64,000 nt of DNA. Source: Phoronis australis. Lineage: Eukaryota > Phoronida > Phoronidae. Positions 37,328-50,752 of this stretch are shown in pieces (the stretch's first letter is position 1; every line of letters begins with the position of its first letter). The stretch is taken from positions 332,310 to 396,309 of the forward strand of contig NMRA01000355.1 in assembly GCA_002633005.1 (NCBI GenBank), in the 5' to 3' direction. The position numbers and the translations under genes are program-made. The notes under the pieces were generated by a model. The model did no database searches. It saw only the letters and a list, made by a program, of their open reading frames with translations, and was not told the origin of the DNA.

Positions 37328-37829
37328 TACCGTAATCGTTCGGGTTAACGCCCATGCTCAGTTAACCGCCCACCCCCTACTTTAGGTGAATTTCGATTTA
37401 ACCGCCCACTGCTCGGTTAACCGCCCCCCTGCTATTTTTGAAGATTTCCAATTAACCGCCCACTGCTCGGTTAACCGCCCATCCCCTACTTTTGACGATT
37501 GGTGATTACCGCCCTGTGCTAATAGGAAACGCGAATCCCCGACCTTTTAGATTAAGATCGATGATAACATTGAGTGCAACGACGGCCTCAGAGACCGCGG
37601 TTTAGCAATGTGAATTATGATACCAGTAACAAATTATTGTAACGGGTCATCGATTAACTTCAAAATGTAATACTTGAACACTTTGTCACTTTCTTTTCTT
37701 CTCATGTTCGCAAACTTTAGGAACCGCGCTGGCGTCTACACCTCCACTTTCAGCCACAATCTCTGCCGCACTGAGTTATCGACTACAGTGCACTATATAA
37801 AAGATGCATTCGAAATAACCAGGTCAGAN
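37328..37829. repeat. Segment present on one haplotype only, with TTAACCGCCC repeats
   Basis: It starts TACCGTAATCGTTCGGG and contains repeated GGTTAACCGCCCACTGC-type units at about 37345-37520, then unique sequence to the N at 37830. The other copy continues instead with ACAAAAACAATTAGC at the equivalent point (38447). It looks like a repeat insertion polymorphism or a mis-joined contig end. Confidence 0.65.
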
Positions 37830-37846
37830 TGGACACATGGCAGCAA

Positions 37847-37945
37847 TAGTCACTTATGGGGCCCCCGCATTTTGAGAACCAGTTTGATGCCTGTTATCAA
37901 ATGGAAAAACTGGTTCTCAAAATGCGGGGCCACTGTACGCGACTA
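37847..37945. mobile_element. Hairpin element (family 2), copy B on the other haplotype
   Basis: Same site as 36721-36819 with a few substitutions (GGGGCCCCCG for GGGGCCCCTG). Its presence on both haplotype copies means that insertion predates their divergence. Confidence 0.9.
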
Positions 37946-37967
37946 CTACAAAAAAGTATGTATATTA

Positions 37968-38273
<306 letters not shown>

Positions 38274-38742
38274 TTACACCAATCAGGTAATACTAGACAG
38301 CATTGCAATTCCATAAAGATTCAACATGTAAAACCGTGACTAAATATTTATTTTCTTTTTGACTAGAACATGCTTCGTAATTCCACCCAATTCCTGTCAA
38401 AATATCGACAGGTGTGACAACACACCTCGCAAATCCATTTACACAAAAACAATTAGCATATAAGAACTACAATGTCATATTAAACAACAGGCACTAAAAA
38501 TTGACAAAAATATTGTGAAAAGTAATTTTTGAATTGCAAAATCTGTCATAAAGTATATTTTGAACTTGAACCTGAAACAAAGAAAAGGCATAAATGTTCT
38601 GGTGTCTTAGTCTCTGAGGAGACTTTCTCAAAGACCCTTCTCGGTAACTGTCTGTTTATGATCGAAATGGTGTGCTACAGCACTTGACAATGTTTAACTG
38701 GAGCCAGAGGATGTCACCAGCAAGATAAAGACTGCAGAAATT

Positions 38743-38930
38743 GACCTATCGCCAGGATGTTGAGTGACAGCTTAAATCAGAACGCACCATTCTTAACACA
38801 CCTTAATTTGTTTCCAAACCACCATTTTATCTGAAAAACAACACGTTGCGGGATAAAACTTATTGTTTGTTTGTCGACATTACGCAAGGGGCGAAGGACC
38901 AATAAACAACAATGATGAAGCGGAGAAGTC
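38743..38930. repeat. Uninterrupted copy of the 29.2-kb dispersed repeat
   Basis: GACCTATCGCCAGG ... CATTCTTAACACACC ... ACACGTTGCGGGATAAAACT. It matches 29222-29335 plus 29496-29545 without the TIR element between them. Confidence 0.7.
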
Positions 38931-40667
38931 AGACATCATCACAGTTTGTGATTATATCAAAGTCGGTAATATCAGCGAATGTCTCAATTAATAGCGTTTC
39001 TAGTGGTGGAAAGGCATTCAGATGTGGCAGGCAAAGAGAAGACAAGACATATACCAGTAATAGAGCCCAGCAGCACAAATATTGTCTTGTACAAAACATG
39101 ATTTTCCTTCAACCTTACACAACAATGAATGCCTACATAGGTATGCCATCTATGTGTGTTACACAATGAACACATTGCCAATGGGCAATTTTAAATGCAC
39201 TAGATGGCGCAAGTGAAACTATGCATGCATTCAAGAGGTCATGTGAGACCGTTAGCCTACGGATGCCCTCATGTTCTATTTAGGTGTTCAAAGGGGACTA
39301 TTAGCACCACCTGGTGTAAATATAAAGTCTCCCATTTGGTATACATTAGAGGCTGTTTTTGTAACTGCCTTCATCAGATTATACAGTTTATGCAGGTCTA
39401 CAGAAATACTTCAAAGACCTGACATTCAGTGAAGATATGCAATCACTTGAAGTGGGTCAGCGCAGAGCATAATGAAATTTGTGGTATGTTTATAAAAGTA
39501 ATGAACAAGGTTATGTGATTTATGTCTTCGTCTCATTGCACATAATTACCCTAATGGTCTAATGAATCACTGGAGATGCCCTCTACATGCAATATTTATG
39601 TGAACAAATCTTTCTTAAAGTGCCAAGTAACACCATATATAATATGCAGGCTATGTGGTTATGGCCTATCAGGCTGAGTTACACAGATGTCACTTACACA
39701 GTGATGGCAATAGAAGTGACAGGGAAATAAAAACTGCCTTCAAAACGATGAAAATGCTGCCATCACATGACTTAAGTTTTAACAATATTCTCAACCTTAG
39801 TGATGTCCTTTCTGTCGACCCTTAAAATGTTCTGAATCCATGGCAAATGAAATGACATTATTCCTACCTTAAAACATCATGCAATCGTTAATAATGCGCC
39901 CACATATTTATATAAAAATGGCATAGCAGCCATTTTTGCGAAAAGTGTCACTTTTGAGATTTTTAAAATGAATTTTTAACAAGAGCAACGTGGAGCGTTG
40001 AAATGCACCTATCAACGCACCGCTAACGGTGAACTTCTAAGGATGTCTGTTTGTATTGGATCAGAGAAATGGCCACTAGATGGCACAAACTATGTCAAAT
40101 CCATCCAAAAACAGGAACATGCCATCATTTCCATTTATCTGAGGAAAATCAAAAGTCTGAGACACCATTTTCTCAGCCAAAGACGATAATACCATAAGTA
40201 CATCTAGTACATTCTACGTGAATTGACTCAATTGCACTAAAGGAGAAATCGATGTTCAAAACTGTTAAAAACGTTTGAAAACTTAAAAGCCTGAAACTGG
40301 TTGACGAAGACTTGTCACATAATTGAAATCAGTCAAAGTTGTTCCAAAGAGTTAGCATATTTGGCAGACAGGTAATGCACTTTAATGAAATCTTATAAAC
40401 AGAAATGAATACCCGCTAGATAGTTTCATACAATCCATGAATACGAATGGTAATGATTTTTAAACCCCAAAGCACTTGGTTAATTACTCAACATCAACAG
40501 ATAGCAGCTTCACACTATGGTCCCAATACGTTATCGGCGTAATACATGCGAAAGGCTTACGGAACTTGGTAATTCATTTTTCGTAAAAGTTTCACATACT
40601 TAGCTCGATTGTTTTTCCAAGCTCGAATTATATTGCTGTGTAAGCTCAGAAAAAGTAACAGTCTAAT

Positions 40668-40745
40668 ATAACGTGCCCGCGTTTTGAGATCAAGTTTTCT
40701 TCACTGAATAACGGGAATCGAACTCAGGCTCTCAAAACATGAATG
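40668..40745. mobile_element. Hairpin element (family 2), decayed copy
   Basis: CGTGCCCGCGTTTTGAGATC and, inverted, CATGTTTTGAGAGCCTGAG resemble the inner arms of the family 2 element, but the outer GTCACT ends are lost. Confidence 0.5.
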
Positions 40746-40921
40746 CAATATAAATATATATATATCAGACAATTGCCCGAAAAAGACTATTCTTCAACGT
40801 GTGAGACAGTGAAAATTAACTATTTTGCTCAAGACCGGAGCTTGTACCAAACTTTAGAAACAGCTAAGGTCATGAGTGTTTTGTGTGTTACCATGAATAA
40901 CATCATTTCTAAAATCCATTG

Positions 40922-41000
40922 GTCTACTTACACCAACCTCTAGTCTATTTACAATGGCATAACGTTTCAGTCTGTCATTTCTTCGCTCATTTTCAGGTGT
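40922..41000 (-). other. Possible orphan exon or repeat fragment
   Basis: The minus frame NPATPENERRNDRLKRYAIV has an acceptor-like TTTTTCTAAG before it and a donor-like GGTGTAAGTAG after it. No family is recognised and no partner exons are seen. Confidence 0.2.
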
Positions 41001-41242
41001 TGCAGGGTTCTTAGAAAAATGAACATGTGTGTATACACTCATGGTGGTCGATAACAAGCACCTTTTCTTTCTTTATTTTCTTCCTGGCACAAGCTGTGAT
41101 TGAACTAGGGACCTCAAAAACTACACTACCAAACGATTCAGAGAAATGAGGGACCAAAACGTCATTCCAATTTGTTAGTTAGAGCCTGATGTAAGTAGGC
41201 CAAATGACTCAAAGCAGGCCTAACTAGTTTGATTTCAGTTAA

Positions 41243-41492
41243 TGTTGTCCAAGGTTGTACAAGGTTGCATAAGGTTGTACAAGGTTACATAAGGTTGTAC
41301 AAGGTTGCATAAGGTTGTACAAGGTTGCATAAGGTTGTACAAGGTTGCATAAGGTTGCATAATGTTGTGCAAGGTTGTATAAGATTGTGCAAGGTTGTAT
41401 AAGGCTGTAAATGGTTGTATAAGGTGGTACAAGGTTGTACAAGGTAGTACAAGCTTGTATAAGGCTGTACAAGGTTGTGCTAGGCTGTACAC
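41243..41492 (+). repeat. 10-bp minisatellite
   Basis: About 25 units alternating AAGGTTGTAC and AAGGTTGCAT, with more divergence toward the right end. Minus-strand Leu/Tyr/Thr-rich frames are by-products. Confidence 0.95.
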
Positions 41493-42325
41493 TTAGTCCT
41501 TTCTATAAAGATTATTCAAGTTCAACGAATTAAATGTTGTGTATGCAAAATGTGTTGTTAGCATCTTATAGTCCTTTTTCAACAGGATGTTTCCAAAATT
41601 GACAAACTGATAGAAAGTTTAAATTTAACTTTGCATTAAGAAATTTTGCTATCCAGACAAAAAAAACAGTCAATAAAGCCACTACTCTACTAAATTATCA
41701 ATTTCGCACAAAGTCTCAGCTTACAGATTAAAAGTGAATCCTACCCACTGCCATTATCTGGTAAATAATACGCTTTGAAAGCAGTTTACAAAAACTGCAC
41801 AACACTCGCATAGAAACCTGTCACAGGAAGCTTATTTTTAAAGAGCAAGCACAAATAGACAGATTTGTTAATTGAACACACCATGACCATATCACATGAT
41901 TACACCTGGTAGACTGGGTAACTGACACTCCCGATAACAGACTTCCATAAATACAGAGCACGTATTGGCCACATAACACTAAAAATTTCACAAACGAACT
42001 GACTCACAACTGTGAACATTACAGGGTTTTCTTCTCTGGGGGAGGTGCTATGTGACTGAGCCAACCAACATACTCCGATGTGTTAATCGTGTGCTAAGTA
42101 TCCCACAGAAACAACAGATGAACAAACTGCCAAAATACAGTGGCAACACAGAAGGGACAGTTCCAAAACAAGCCCAGTCAGGCCATGCCCACCATACAGC
42201 TCCAACCGTCCAACGAGCCAAAACCTAACATGGCGGAAGCTCTTCACCAAAGTACAGTTATTCTACACTTATTTCGCACAAAATTAATTACTAAGCAGAA
42301 TACCTGTATGTAAATACAGAGGGTA

Positions 42326-42570
42326 TCCATGTGTGTAATAGACCAAGCCACTACAATCCATGTCTGTAATAGACATGAGGCCACTACAATGCATGCCTGT
42401 GATAGAACAGGCCATTACAATCCATGTCTGTATTAGACTAAGGCATTACAATCCATGTCTGTAATAGACTAAGGCATTACAATCCATGTCTGTGATAGAC
42501 CAGGCCATTACAATCCATGTCTGTAATAGACCAGGCCACTACAATCCATGCCTGTAATAGACCAGGCCCT
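42326..42570 (+). repeat. 31-bp minisatellite
   Basis: Eight copies of TCCATGTCTGTAATAGACCA followed by GGCCATTACAA, with small variants. Confidence 0.95.
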
Positions 42571-42773
42571 GTTGTGTGTTAAATATGAGAACAACTACAA
42601 CAACAGAATGTACAATGTATTTTCAGACAAAAACATGATGATATCTTGTGATATCACTCATTGAAACAACATCAAGTAACTGTCTATAACTTTTATAATT
42701 GTTATTCATTTCTATTGCTTCACATTATGATTTAATAATAATTTGCCGAGCTACTGTTTTCAGCAAACTCACA

Positions 42774-44859
42774 GCATGTCATGGATTTCCACAACATGTT
42801 GTTTAGCAATTGATGAGCTGACTCATGGAAGAGACAGTCTCGCCTCCTGGTGACTGCCTGCTTGATGTGTTACATGGCACCATTTTCGAGTACGACATGA
42901 GACTTGGGATCGACACTTTAAACCGGACTGAAATTCTGGAAGATGCTGCTGCAGTAATCTAATTAGGCGTTAGTTCGTTATGGGATATCCCGTGTGACAT
43001 ACGAGGAGCATGAACATGTTCTGCTCTCTGAGCTCTACATTGTCACATTACTTTAAGATAATATCGCTGTGGTGTTGCACTTCGTTTGTGGCAGACGCAA
43101 CAACACGACTTTCAGTCACATTGTGACATTTTTGTCTTTCTACGTGAGAACGCCCTTGCCAGGAAATGGCACAAGTTTGTAAATGACACTTGAGTACGGG
43201 ATACGTCATTCAAAGGCACCACGTTGGTCAACTCCTTGATTTACAATGGCCACCTAACTACATGCACTCCCGCTTACACGAGAGCACTTGGCACTATTTT
43301 AAGTTTCACGAGTTTACTACGAGTAAATTACTTTTTTTTAGAAATAATAAAATCATTTCCGTAATTTCAGTCCTAAGTCAGTCTTGGGTCATGTTTCATT
43401 TTGTCAAGTCCAGTTGCTCAATTCTCCAAGTCATTGCGTCGAGTGACTTTGTAGTTTCCATGAAGTTGTGACTATTTTCTTAATGCGTGGCAGTACCCTT
43501 GAATGCAAGATGCGTTTTTCTCAAGTTACTATCTAAAAATGATAAGTTTGGAAATATGGGGAATACATTTTCTTGGTAAAAGAATCCCAGGTGATTTATT
43601 ATGACATATATTCGGAAAAGTAGGTCACATCATTCCTGTCTGGTTTATATTTTTAGCTTGTTGCTGCATCACTTGAGGGTTCAATTATTGATGATTTTCA
43701 ACGATCATAAACCAGATATTGTTACATTCCTCTTAGTTTTATTTTACACTGGAAATTGTAAATAGGTAAAATAGTATACACATCCAACGTACATGAAAAT
43801 GGTGTTGAGTAATGCTAGAAGACCCACAGAATGACACGCCACCTGCAGGCCAGAGTGTAAACAAGTCAAGGACTTTCCTGATGCAAGGTTAATTATGTAA
43901 TAACTCAAATTCAACAGTTAAAGAAGTGTTCATATATTTCCACAGAACAACTGCACTTTTATTTTCGTTGGCCATACTTCAGAGCATTTGAAAATCAACA
44001 CTGCCATGCTATTGGACATCCCCAAAACAAGAAACGTTTCAAAAAACTTTACCGAGACTCGCTATGACAACATGGAAACATGGTAACAATAACGGAAAAG
44101 CCACACCAATTAACTTTGGAACTTTAAACTAATAAGAGACAGAAAGTGAATTAAAGTAATACAATTTTACGGAAATGTCAAATTAAAGTCGATTTTTAAC
44201 GTTCCCAAAATCGGAAATTAATCTATCACATTAAATCAGCACCGCTCATCGATTGCCTAATATGGTAATGTGCTCGTTTTTTGTCACCCGTCAATCAAGT
44301 TGTTTGTCGGTCCATGTTTCTAAAAATGTAATGGGTAATTAATAGGAACATCCTGCATAATTACACCGCCATTACTTCAGGAATCCATCGACGCCCGATG
44401 ATGGGTGAGTGACGACAAAAAGTACTTTTTAGAGATTTAAGTTGCCACTTCAAGAAGCACACCACAGCGTGGGATGAGGGAGAGGTGGGGGAGGGGCGAG
44501 TGGGGATGTCCCCAATGTTCAATTTATACTGTTTGTTTGGTTTATGTATGTTTAACCGGTTATTAAGTATGTGACAATGTTTACAAACAAAAGAAGGCAA
44601 TTGCTATACAGCTGTGAATAATTAGATATTACTCCTGTTGTGTATAAACTGTTTGTGTCGTGTTCAATAGGTGGCCACTGTTTACCTGGTGACGTGTGTG
44701 AATACATACCAACATGTCAGATTTTAAATATCTTGTGTGTCTCAAAAAACTGTGATTGAATTTGAAGTCATTTATCATCAAATACATTCCTATAATGAAA
44801 GAGAACGTTACATGATCCATACCCAGGCAAAGAAAGCTAATACTTACACGGAAAAAAAN
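42774..44859. repeat. 2.1-kb contig-end duplicate of 44862-46947
   Basis: Collinear throughout with 44862-46947 at high identity and scattered substitutions and small indels. It ends at the N at 44860 in the run of A that also occurs at 46941-46947. No conserved ORF is shared beyond short non-coding frames. Confidence 0.9.
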
Positions 44860-44861
44860 GG

Positions 44862-46947
44862 CATGTCATGGATTTCCACAACATGTTGTTTACCAATTGT
44901 TGATGAGCTGACTCATGGAAGAGACAGTCTCGCCTCTTGGTGACTGCCTGCTTGAAGTGTTACATAGCACCATTTTCGAGTATGACATGAGACTTGGGAT
45001 CGACACTTTAAACCGGACTGAAATTCTGGAAGATGCTGCTACAGTAATCTAATTAGGCGTTAGTTCGTTATGGGATATCCCATGTGACATACGAGGAGTG
45101 TGCACATGTTCTGCTCTCTGAGCTCTACATTGTCACATTACTTTAAGATATTATCGCTGTGGTGATGCGCTTTGTTTGTGGTAGACGCAACAACACGGCT
45201 TTCAGTCACATTGTGACATTTTTGTATTTCTACGTGAGAACGCCCTCGCCAGGAAATTACACAAGTTTGTAAATGACACTTGAGTACAGGATAAGTCATT
45301 CGAAGGCGCCACGTTGGTTAACTCCTCGATTTGCAGTGGCCACCTAACTACATGCACTCCTGCTTAGACGAGAGCACTTTGCACTATTTTAGGTTTCACG
45401 AGTTTACTACGAGTAAATTACTTTTTTTAAAGAAATAATAAAATCATTTCCGTAATTTCAGTCCTAAGTCAGTCTTGGGTCATGTTTCATTTTGTCAAGT
45501 CCAGTCGCTCAGTTCCCCAACTCATTGCGTCGAGTGACTTTGTAGTTTCCATGAAGTTGTGACTATTTTCTTAATGCGTGGCTGTACGTTTGAATGCAAG
45601 ATGCGTTTTTGTCAAGTTACTATCTAAAAATTATGAGTTTTGGAAATGTGGGGAATACATTTTCTTCGTAAAAGAATCCCAGGTGATTTATTATGACATA
45701 TATTCGGAAAAGTAGGTGACATCATTCCTGTCTGGTTTATATTTTTAGCTTGTTGCTGCATCACTTGAGAGTTCAATTATTGATGACTTTCAAAGATCAT
45801 AAACCAGATATTGTTACATTCCTCTCATAGTTTTATTTTACACTGGAAATTGTAAATAGATAAGTATACACATTCAACCTACATGAAAATGGTGTTGAGT
45901 AATGCTATAAGACCCACAGAATGACACGCCACCTGCAGGCCAGAGTGTAAACAAGTCAAGGACTTTCCTGATGCAAGGTTAATTATGTAATAACTCAAAT
46001 TCAACAGTTAAAGAAGTGTTTATATATTTCCACAGAACAACTGCACTTTTATTTTCGTTGGCCATACTTCAGAGCATTTGAAAATCAACACTGCCATGCT
46101 ATTGGACATCCCCAAAACAAGAAACGTTCAAAAAACTTTACCGAGACTCGCTATGACAACATGGAAACATGGTAACAATAACGGAGAACCCACACCAATT
46201 AACTTTGGAACTTTAAACTAATAAGAGACAGAAAGTGAATTAAACTAATACAATTTTACGGAAATGTCAAATTAAAGTCGATTTTTAACGTTCCCAAAAT
46301 CGGAAATTAATCTATCACATTAAATCAGCACCGCTCATCGATTGCCTAATATGATAATGTGCTCGTTTTTTGTCACCCGTCAATCAAGTTGTTTGTCGGT
46401 CCATGTTTCTAAAAATATAATGGGTAATTAATAGGAACATCCTGCATAATTACACCGCCATTACTTCAGGAATACATCGACGCCCGATGATGTGTGAGTG
46501 ACGACAAAAAGTACTTTTCAGAGATTTAAGTTGCCACTTCAAGAAGCAAACCACAGCGTGGGATGAGGGAGAGGTGGTGGAGGGGCGAGTGGGGATGTCC
46601 CCAATGTCCAATTTATACTGTTTGTTTGGTTTATGTATGTTTAACCGGTTATTAAGTATGTGACAATGTTTACAAACAAAAGAAGGCAATTGCTATACAG
46701 CTGTGAATAATTAGATATTACTCCTGTTGTGTATAAACTGTTTGTGTCGTGTTCAATAGGTGGCCACTGTTTACCTGGTGACGTGTGTGAATACATACCA
46801 ACATGTCAGATTTTAAATATCTTGTGTGTCTCAAAAAACTGTGATTGAATTTGAAGTCATTTATCATCAAATACATTCCTATAATGAAAGAGAACGTTAC
46901 ATGATCCATACCCAGGCAAAGAAAGCTAATACTTACACGGAAAAAAA
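44862..46947. repeat. 2.1-kb contig-start duplicate of 42774-44859
   Basis: The partner copy. It begins at the N and continues into unique sequence after 46947. Confidence 0.9.
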
Positions 46948-48022
46948 CCGAAGGTGTCGAAATCACTTTTAAATAAGCTCTCGGATTATACTATCAACAC
47001 TTGTGTTTCGATTTCCGAGTACAGCTCACCTCAGCAGGGCAAGCGACAGTGAAATATCATTTGCTAAAGCTCAACTAACAGTTTCAGATATATTTATAAA
47101 AACTACAAGTTTTGTAAATTACAGTGTTCAGTTATCCAACATTAGCCATTTTAAGCTCTAATATTAAGGTAAATCGTACAAAAATCCCCAAAATGCCCTT
47201 TAACTTTACCATTATTAACCTAGAAACTCGGCCCGTGACTGCGTAGCTCTGTTGGTTTGGTAACTCAATGAAGCCTGGTAATACGATATTATTATTATTA
47301 TATGATTGGCTTACGACTAGTGAATGGAGATAATGGACAAATACACCAGAGTAAATGTTAAACAGTTTGTGGACTATAGTAACATCTCAACAACTTAGGA
47401 CGCGTCATGGCAGACAAGTGATTTTTTCAATTCTTTATTTCATAATTTTTAGAGAAACAGCACCCAGTAAATACTTCATCATTTATCAGTTCTATAACAT
47501 AGTCGTACGATTAATAAATGAATGTTTTAAGGAATTGCAGGCATTCACAACATTACAAGCTTTTGAAATATTAAAAAGCTCAATTTTGGCAATATTTTTT
47601 TTCCAAAATTCGTAAGATTTTACTGTATGCAGATTGATAAATGAATTTGGAAATGGTTGTCGTGAGGCGGAGGAGTTGACACTAATTTCAAGAGCTTTTG
47701 AAATGTACGCGATTCAATCTTCACCTAAACATACTAGACATGCTTTTATGAATAACAACTTTGACAAAATGTACAGCTTTTTTCATCTCATCACCCTGCT
47801 GTTCCCCAGTTCCCTAAGCAACAGTGCAGTTTTCATTTCTTCAGTGGACACCCACCAAGACCCCAGTTACCCTAGTGTTAGGGATGCAGCCACACAGGCA
47901 TCCATCCACACAAGTGCTGTGTATGCTGTTGGCCTCTGTTAATCATGACAAGCCACACTTGAGAATACAGGCAGTCAGCCAGAGCTATTAACACAGGGAG
48001 GTCAGGGAAGGCTGAGGGTGGC
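46948..48022. other. Intronic stretch upstream of the Ly6 gene
   Basis: No coding sequence is recognised. AGGACGCGTCATGGCAGACA at 47398 recurs in variant form at 48687 (AGGACGCAACGTGGCAGACA), followed in both by AGTGATTTTT-like sequence, so a short dispersed repeat is present. Confidence 0.45.
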
Positions 48023-48029
48023 TATATAA
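48023..48029 (+). promoter_or_regulatory. Candidate TATA box for the Ly6 gene
   Basis: TATATAA in the context GGCTATATAACAC, about 505 bases upstream of the Ly6 start codon. It would leave a ~475-base 5' UTR. Suggestive only. Confidence 0.25.
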
Positions 48030-48533
48030 CACACCAGTGATCAAACAGATGATAATCTATTCAAAGTGCTTCAAGGTGAATCTGGAACAACTCTACAACT
48101 CAGTGGTCTTTCGGAATAGACAGCTTCATCAGTCGATGGCAGTTGAACCTGAATAGAACTGGGTTAAGTGAAAACAGCAGAGAGGTAAAGGCTCGCTGAA
48201 CAATAGTCACGGATAACTCACTGCCAAAACAGTCAGGTGGTTCGTAATCAGTGCTTAGTCGTTGGCTGTAACAGGAAGCTGCACACGGCCACAACAGTTC
48301 CAGGATCCATTATCAATGACAAGCTCGAAATCCTAACAAGGCTGCTTTTGAAAATTGGTTTGATCTCAAACTGGTGGTTGCCAGGTAAAACGTCGCTTCT
48401 ACTAGGCGATACATTAGACAGGCCTCAGAATCTGCAAATCCACAACATTCAGATTTCTCAAACTGGATGCCGATAAGAGCAACCGGAAACAGCCATCAAC
48501 CTGATCAAAGACTGATCATAGTTTTGGGCAGGC

Positions 48534-48588
48534 ATGAAGAGCCACATAGTGGAGGTCATATTGGTCCTACTCACAGTTGTATGGCCAG
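48534..48588 (+). CDS. Ly6/uPAR-type protein, exon 1 (signal peptide)
   Basis: 55 bases from ATG to CAG|GTAAGA (phase 1). It encodes MKSHIVEVILVLLTVVWPG, a hydrophobic secretory signal. With exons 56535-56678 and 57658-57872 the frame stays open to a stop and gives a 137-residue protein. It has a signal peptide, ten cysteines in three-finger-domain spacing ending LCLCTTDLCN, and a hydrophobic C-terminal tail for GPI attachment. The three-exon layout with two phase-1 introns is the standard Ly6/CD59 gene structure. The whole gene lies inside a ClpX intron on the opposite strand. Function within the superfamily cannot be told from sequence alone. Confidence 0.85.
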
Positions 48589-50650
48589 GTAAGAATCAAT
48601 ACATTAGTCTACTAACAGCCATCACTCCATGTGTTTCTAGAGACATGTATTTTACAAATAAGTACAGGAAAACCTCACCAATTTAGGACGCAACGTGGCA
48701 GACAGGTGAAATTTAATTTTCTGACTTGTTTTCATAGACGATGCCTTGTCATATTGAAGTTCTGTATAACAGCTAGGAAGACTAAACATTTTGAAAAAGT
48801 GTAGGAATTAAAACCAAGAACTACCCTAACAAAGAAATTTGAACAGTGCTACTTTGAAAGATTAGTGAATATTTTTTCTAGCGGCTTTAACAACAAAAAA
48901 CAGAGATAAGCCCATAATATGCTACTATTAGCATTAGTTTGTACAGCACAGCTGCCATGAAACAATGACAGGTAAAATGTGATTATCTGAACCCAGGTAG
49001 CTTTTGAAATTAAGGCAATTTAGGTAATTATTGTTTGTGCAAAATACGCGATGAAGTACGACGTGCTGTGGAACTTCTCTACTCTCTGAAGGAACAGAAT
49101 GTAATGCAACCTACTTTCTGTCACCTTCATATACGTTGAGAGGACATTAAATTGACTGGGGCATTTCGCAAAAAGGAAAAATCTCATTTAGGACACAACA
49201 CTTGATGATATTTTACCATAAAAACGTGCTTTGTACTGACACCACACAGAAGAAGTCATTGAAAATTGCAATCAAATCTATTACATAACACTAGTGTAAA
49301 GTGATTGCCATGGTAACGAGAACAAAGCACCTTGTTTTTTATGTCTTTTCTACCATATTGATTTTTGTGACCTCATGAACTGGTGAGATTGATGGACGCA
49401 ACTGATGGGCAAAATTGTCCTTCGTCTCCTGCACTGGACTATTGCTGCCAGTTATCACATGGATGGCAAATGAAGTGAAAAATAACGCAATTTGCCATAA
49501 ACGAACACAAACTGCTGTAAAAATTCTTCAGTTTGGAACACAGTGCGGAAGACGGGAGGAATTTCATTTCGTCAAGTTTGTCCTCAAAAATAACTTTTCA
49601 GGAAAATTTTCTTTGCCTTCAGCATAGTTTGTTTGGCTTAACTATTAGCAGACAACGCTTGGTAACAGTTTGAGCCTTTTATCGTTGAGGCAATTTAGCA
49701 ATTATTTTTGTCCTAATTTGAAGATTTTGTTACCATGAAGTTAACTTGCGGCTGAATATGCGCGAGACAAAAACTGATGGTTGATAATTAAAATATAGGT
49801 CATGCTCATGTTCAGTAGTATAACTGCTGCGTTACCCATTACGGCAATCACCTACTTTGAAGTAATCGGAAAAAATTCTGTTACCCATCACGGCGGTCGG
49901 CTACTTTCAAGGTGAATTTCACTCATGATCAGGAATTGATGGAATGATCGGGAATTTAGGGTCATTTTGTTAAATAATTTTTGGCACGGACCACATCAGT
50001 TGGAGTAGATATATGTTTTCAACAACAAACTATGTGCTGTTTACTGTCATAGAGAAATAACAATCAACAAATGACATTAAATGCAGCGTAGTGCGCAATG
50101 GTAAGTATGGTACTTTAAAACTTTGCAAAACTAACTGGATGACTTCAAAATTTGACACAGTTTACAATCCACTTCAGTTCTCCAATTCCAGCGAAATCTC
50201 GACAAAATGTTGACTGGAGTTGCACTACACATGTCAAAATGGTGATTTGCTTACCTTGCAAATCAATAAACAGCAACACGGTACAACAATGTCCCATTCC
50301 CCAAATCTTGACTAGATTGCGACAAAAAAAATATTTTATTGCAAAAACAGTTGACAAATAATTTTGGCAAAATAAGTCATCAAACCCTGCCGAAATCTAT
50401 CGAGTTTCTTATATTCATATATAACTACTATAGGGAACAAAAATACCATTAAAATACCAACAGCAAAAGTACCAGCTGCAAAATTTGATTACACACATAA
50501 AGTATGTCAAAGACCTTACTGCACAGGTGTGCAACAGTTTTAAATTGAATAGGTTACTGGTATTCAGTCCATTATGGCGGGAAGATACACGTCTCCAGCA
50601 AAACACCACCAAAACGCAACAGAGGTTTGCATACAAAGTCTAATGGGAAA

Positions 50651-50752
50651 TAGTCACTTAAGAGGGCCCTCGCATTTTTAGAACCAGTCTGCTGGCAGTT
50701 ACAAAGTAGAGAAAACTGGTTCTCAAAATGCGGGGACCCCCGTTAGTGACTA
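50651..50752. mobile_element. Hairpin element (family 2), copy C
   Basis: TAGTCACTTAAGAGGGCCCT ... and the inverted CCCCCGTTAGTGACTA frame a ~100-bp palindrome, 50651-50752. Same arms as the ClpX-intron copies. Confidence 0.9.

Noticed and set aside
40705-40732. tRNA-like T-loop (GAGTTCGATTCCCG on minus)
   Set aside because: No A box, acceptor stem or cloverleaf around it; it lies in a decayed hairpin element.
41095-41145. tRNA-like sequence (TGGTAGTGTAG with TAGTTCAATC, minus strand)
   Set aside because: Spacing and stems do not make a cloverleaf. At best it is a tRNA-derived repeat remnant, too weak to list.
41235-41492. Leu/Tyr/Thr-rich minus-strand proteins
   Set aside because: By-products of the 10-bp minisatellite.
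44361-46966. Duplicated 79-codon and 63/82-codon minus-strand frames as conserved genes
   Set aside because: They recur only because the 2.1-kb segment is present twice. No known motif, and substitutions do not favour silent sites in any way I can see.
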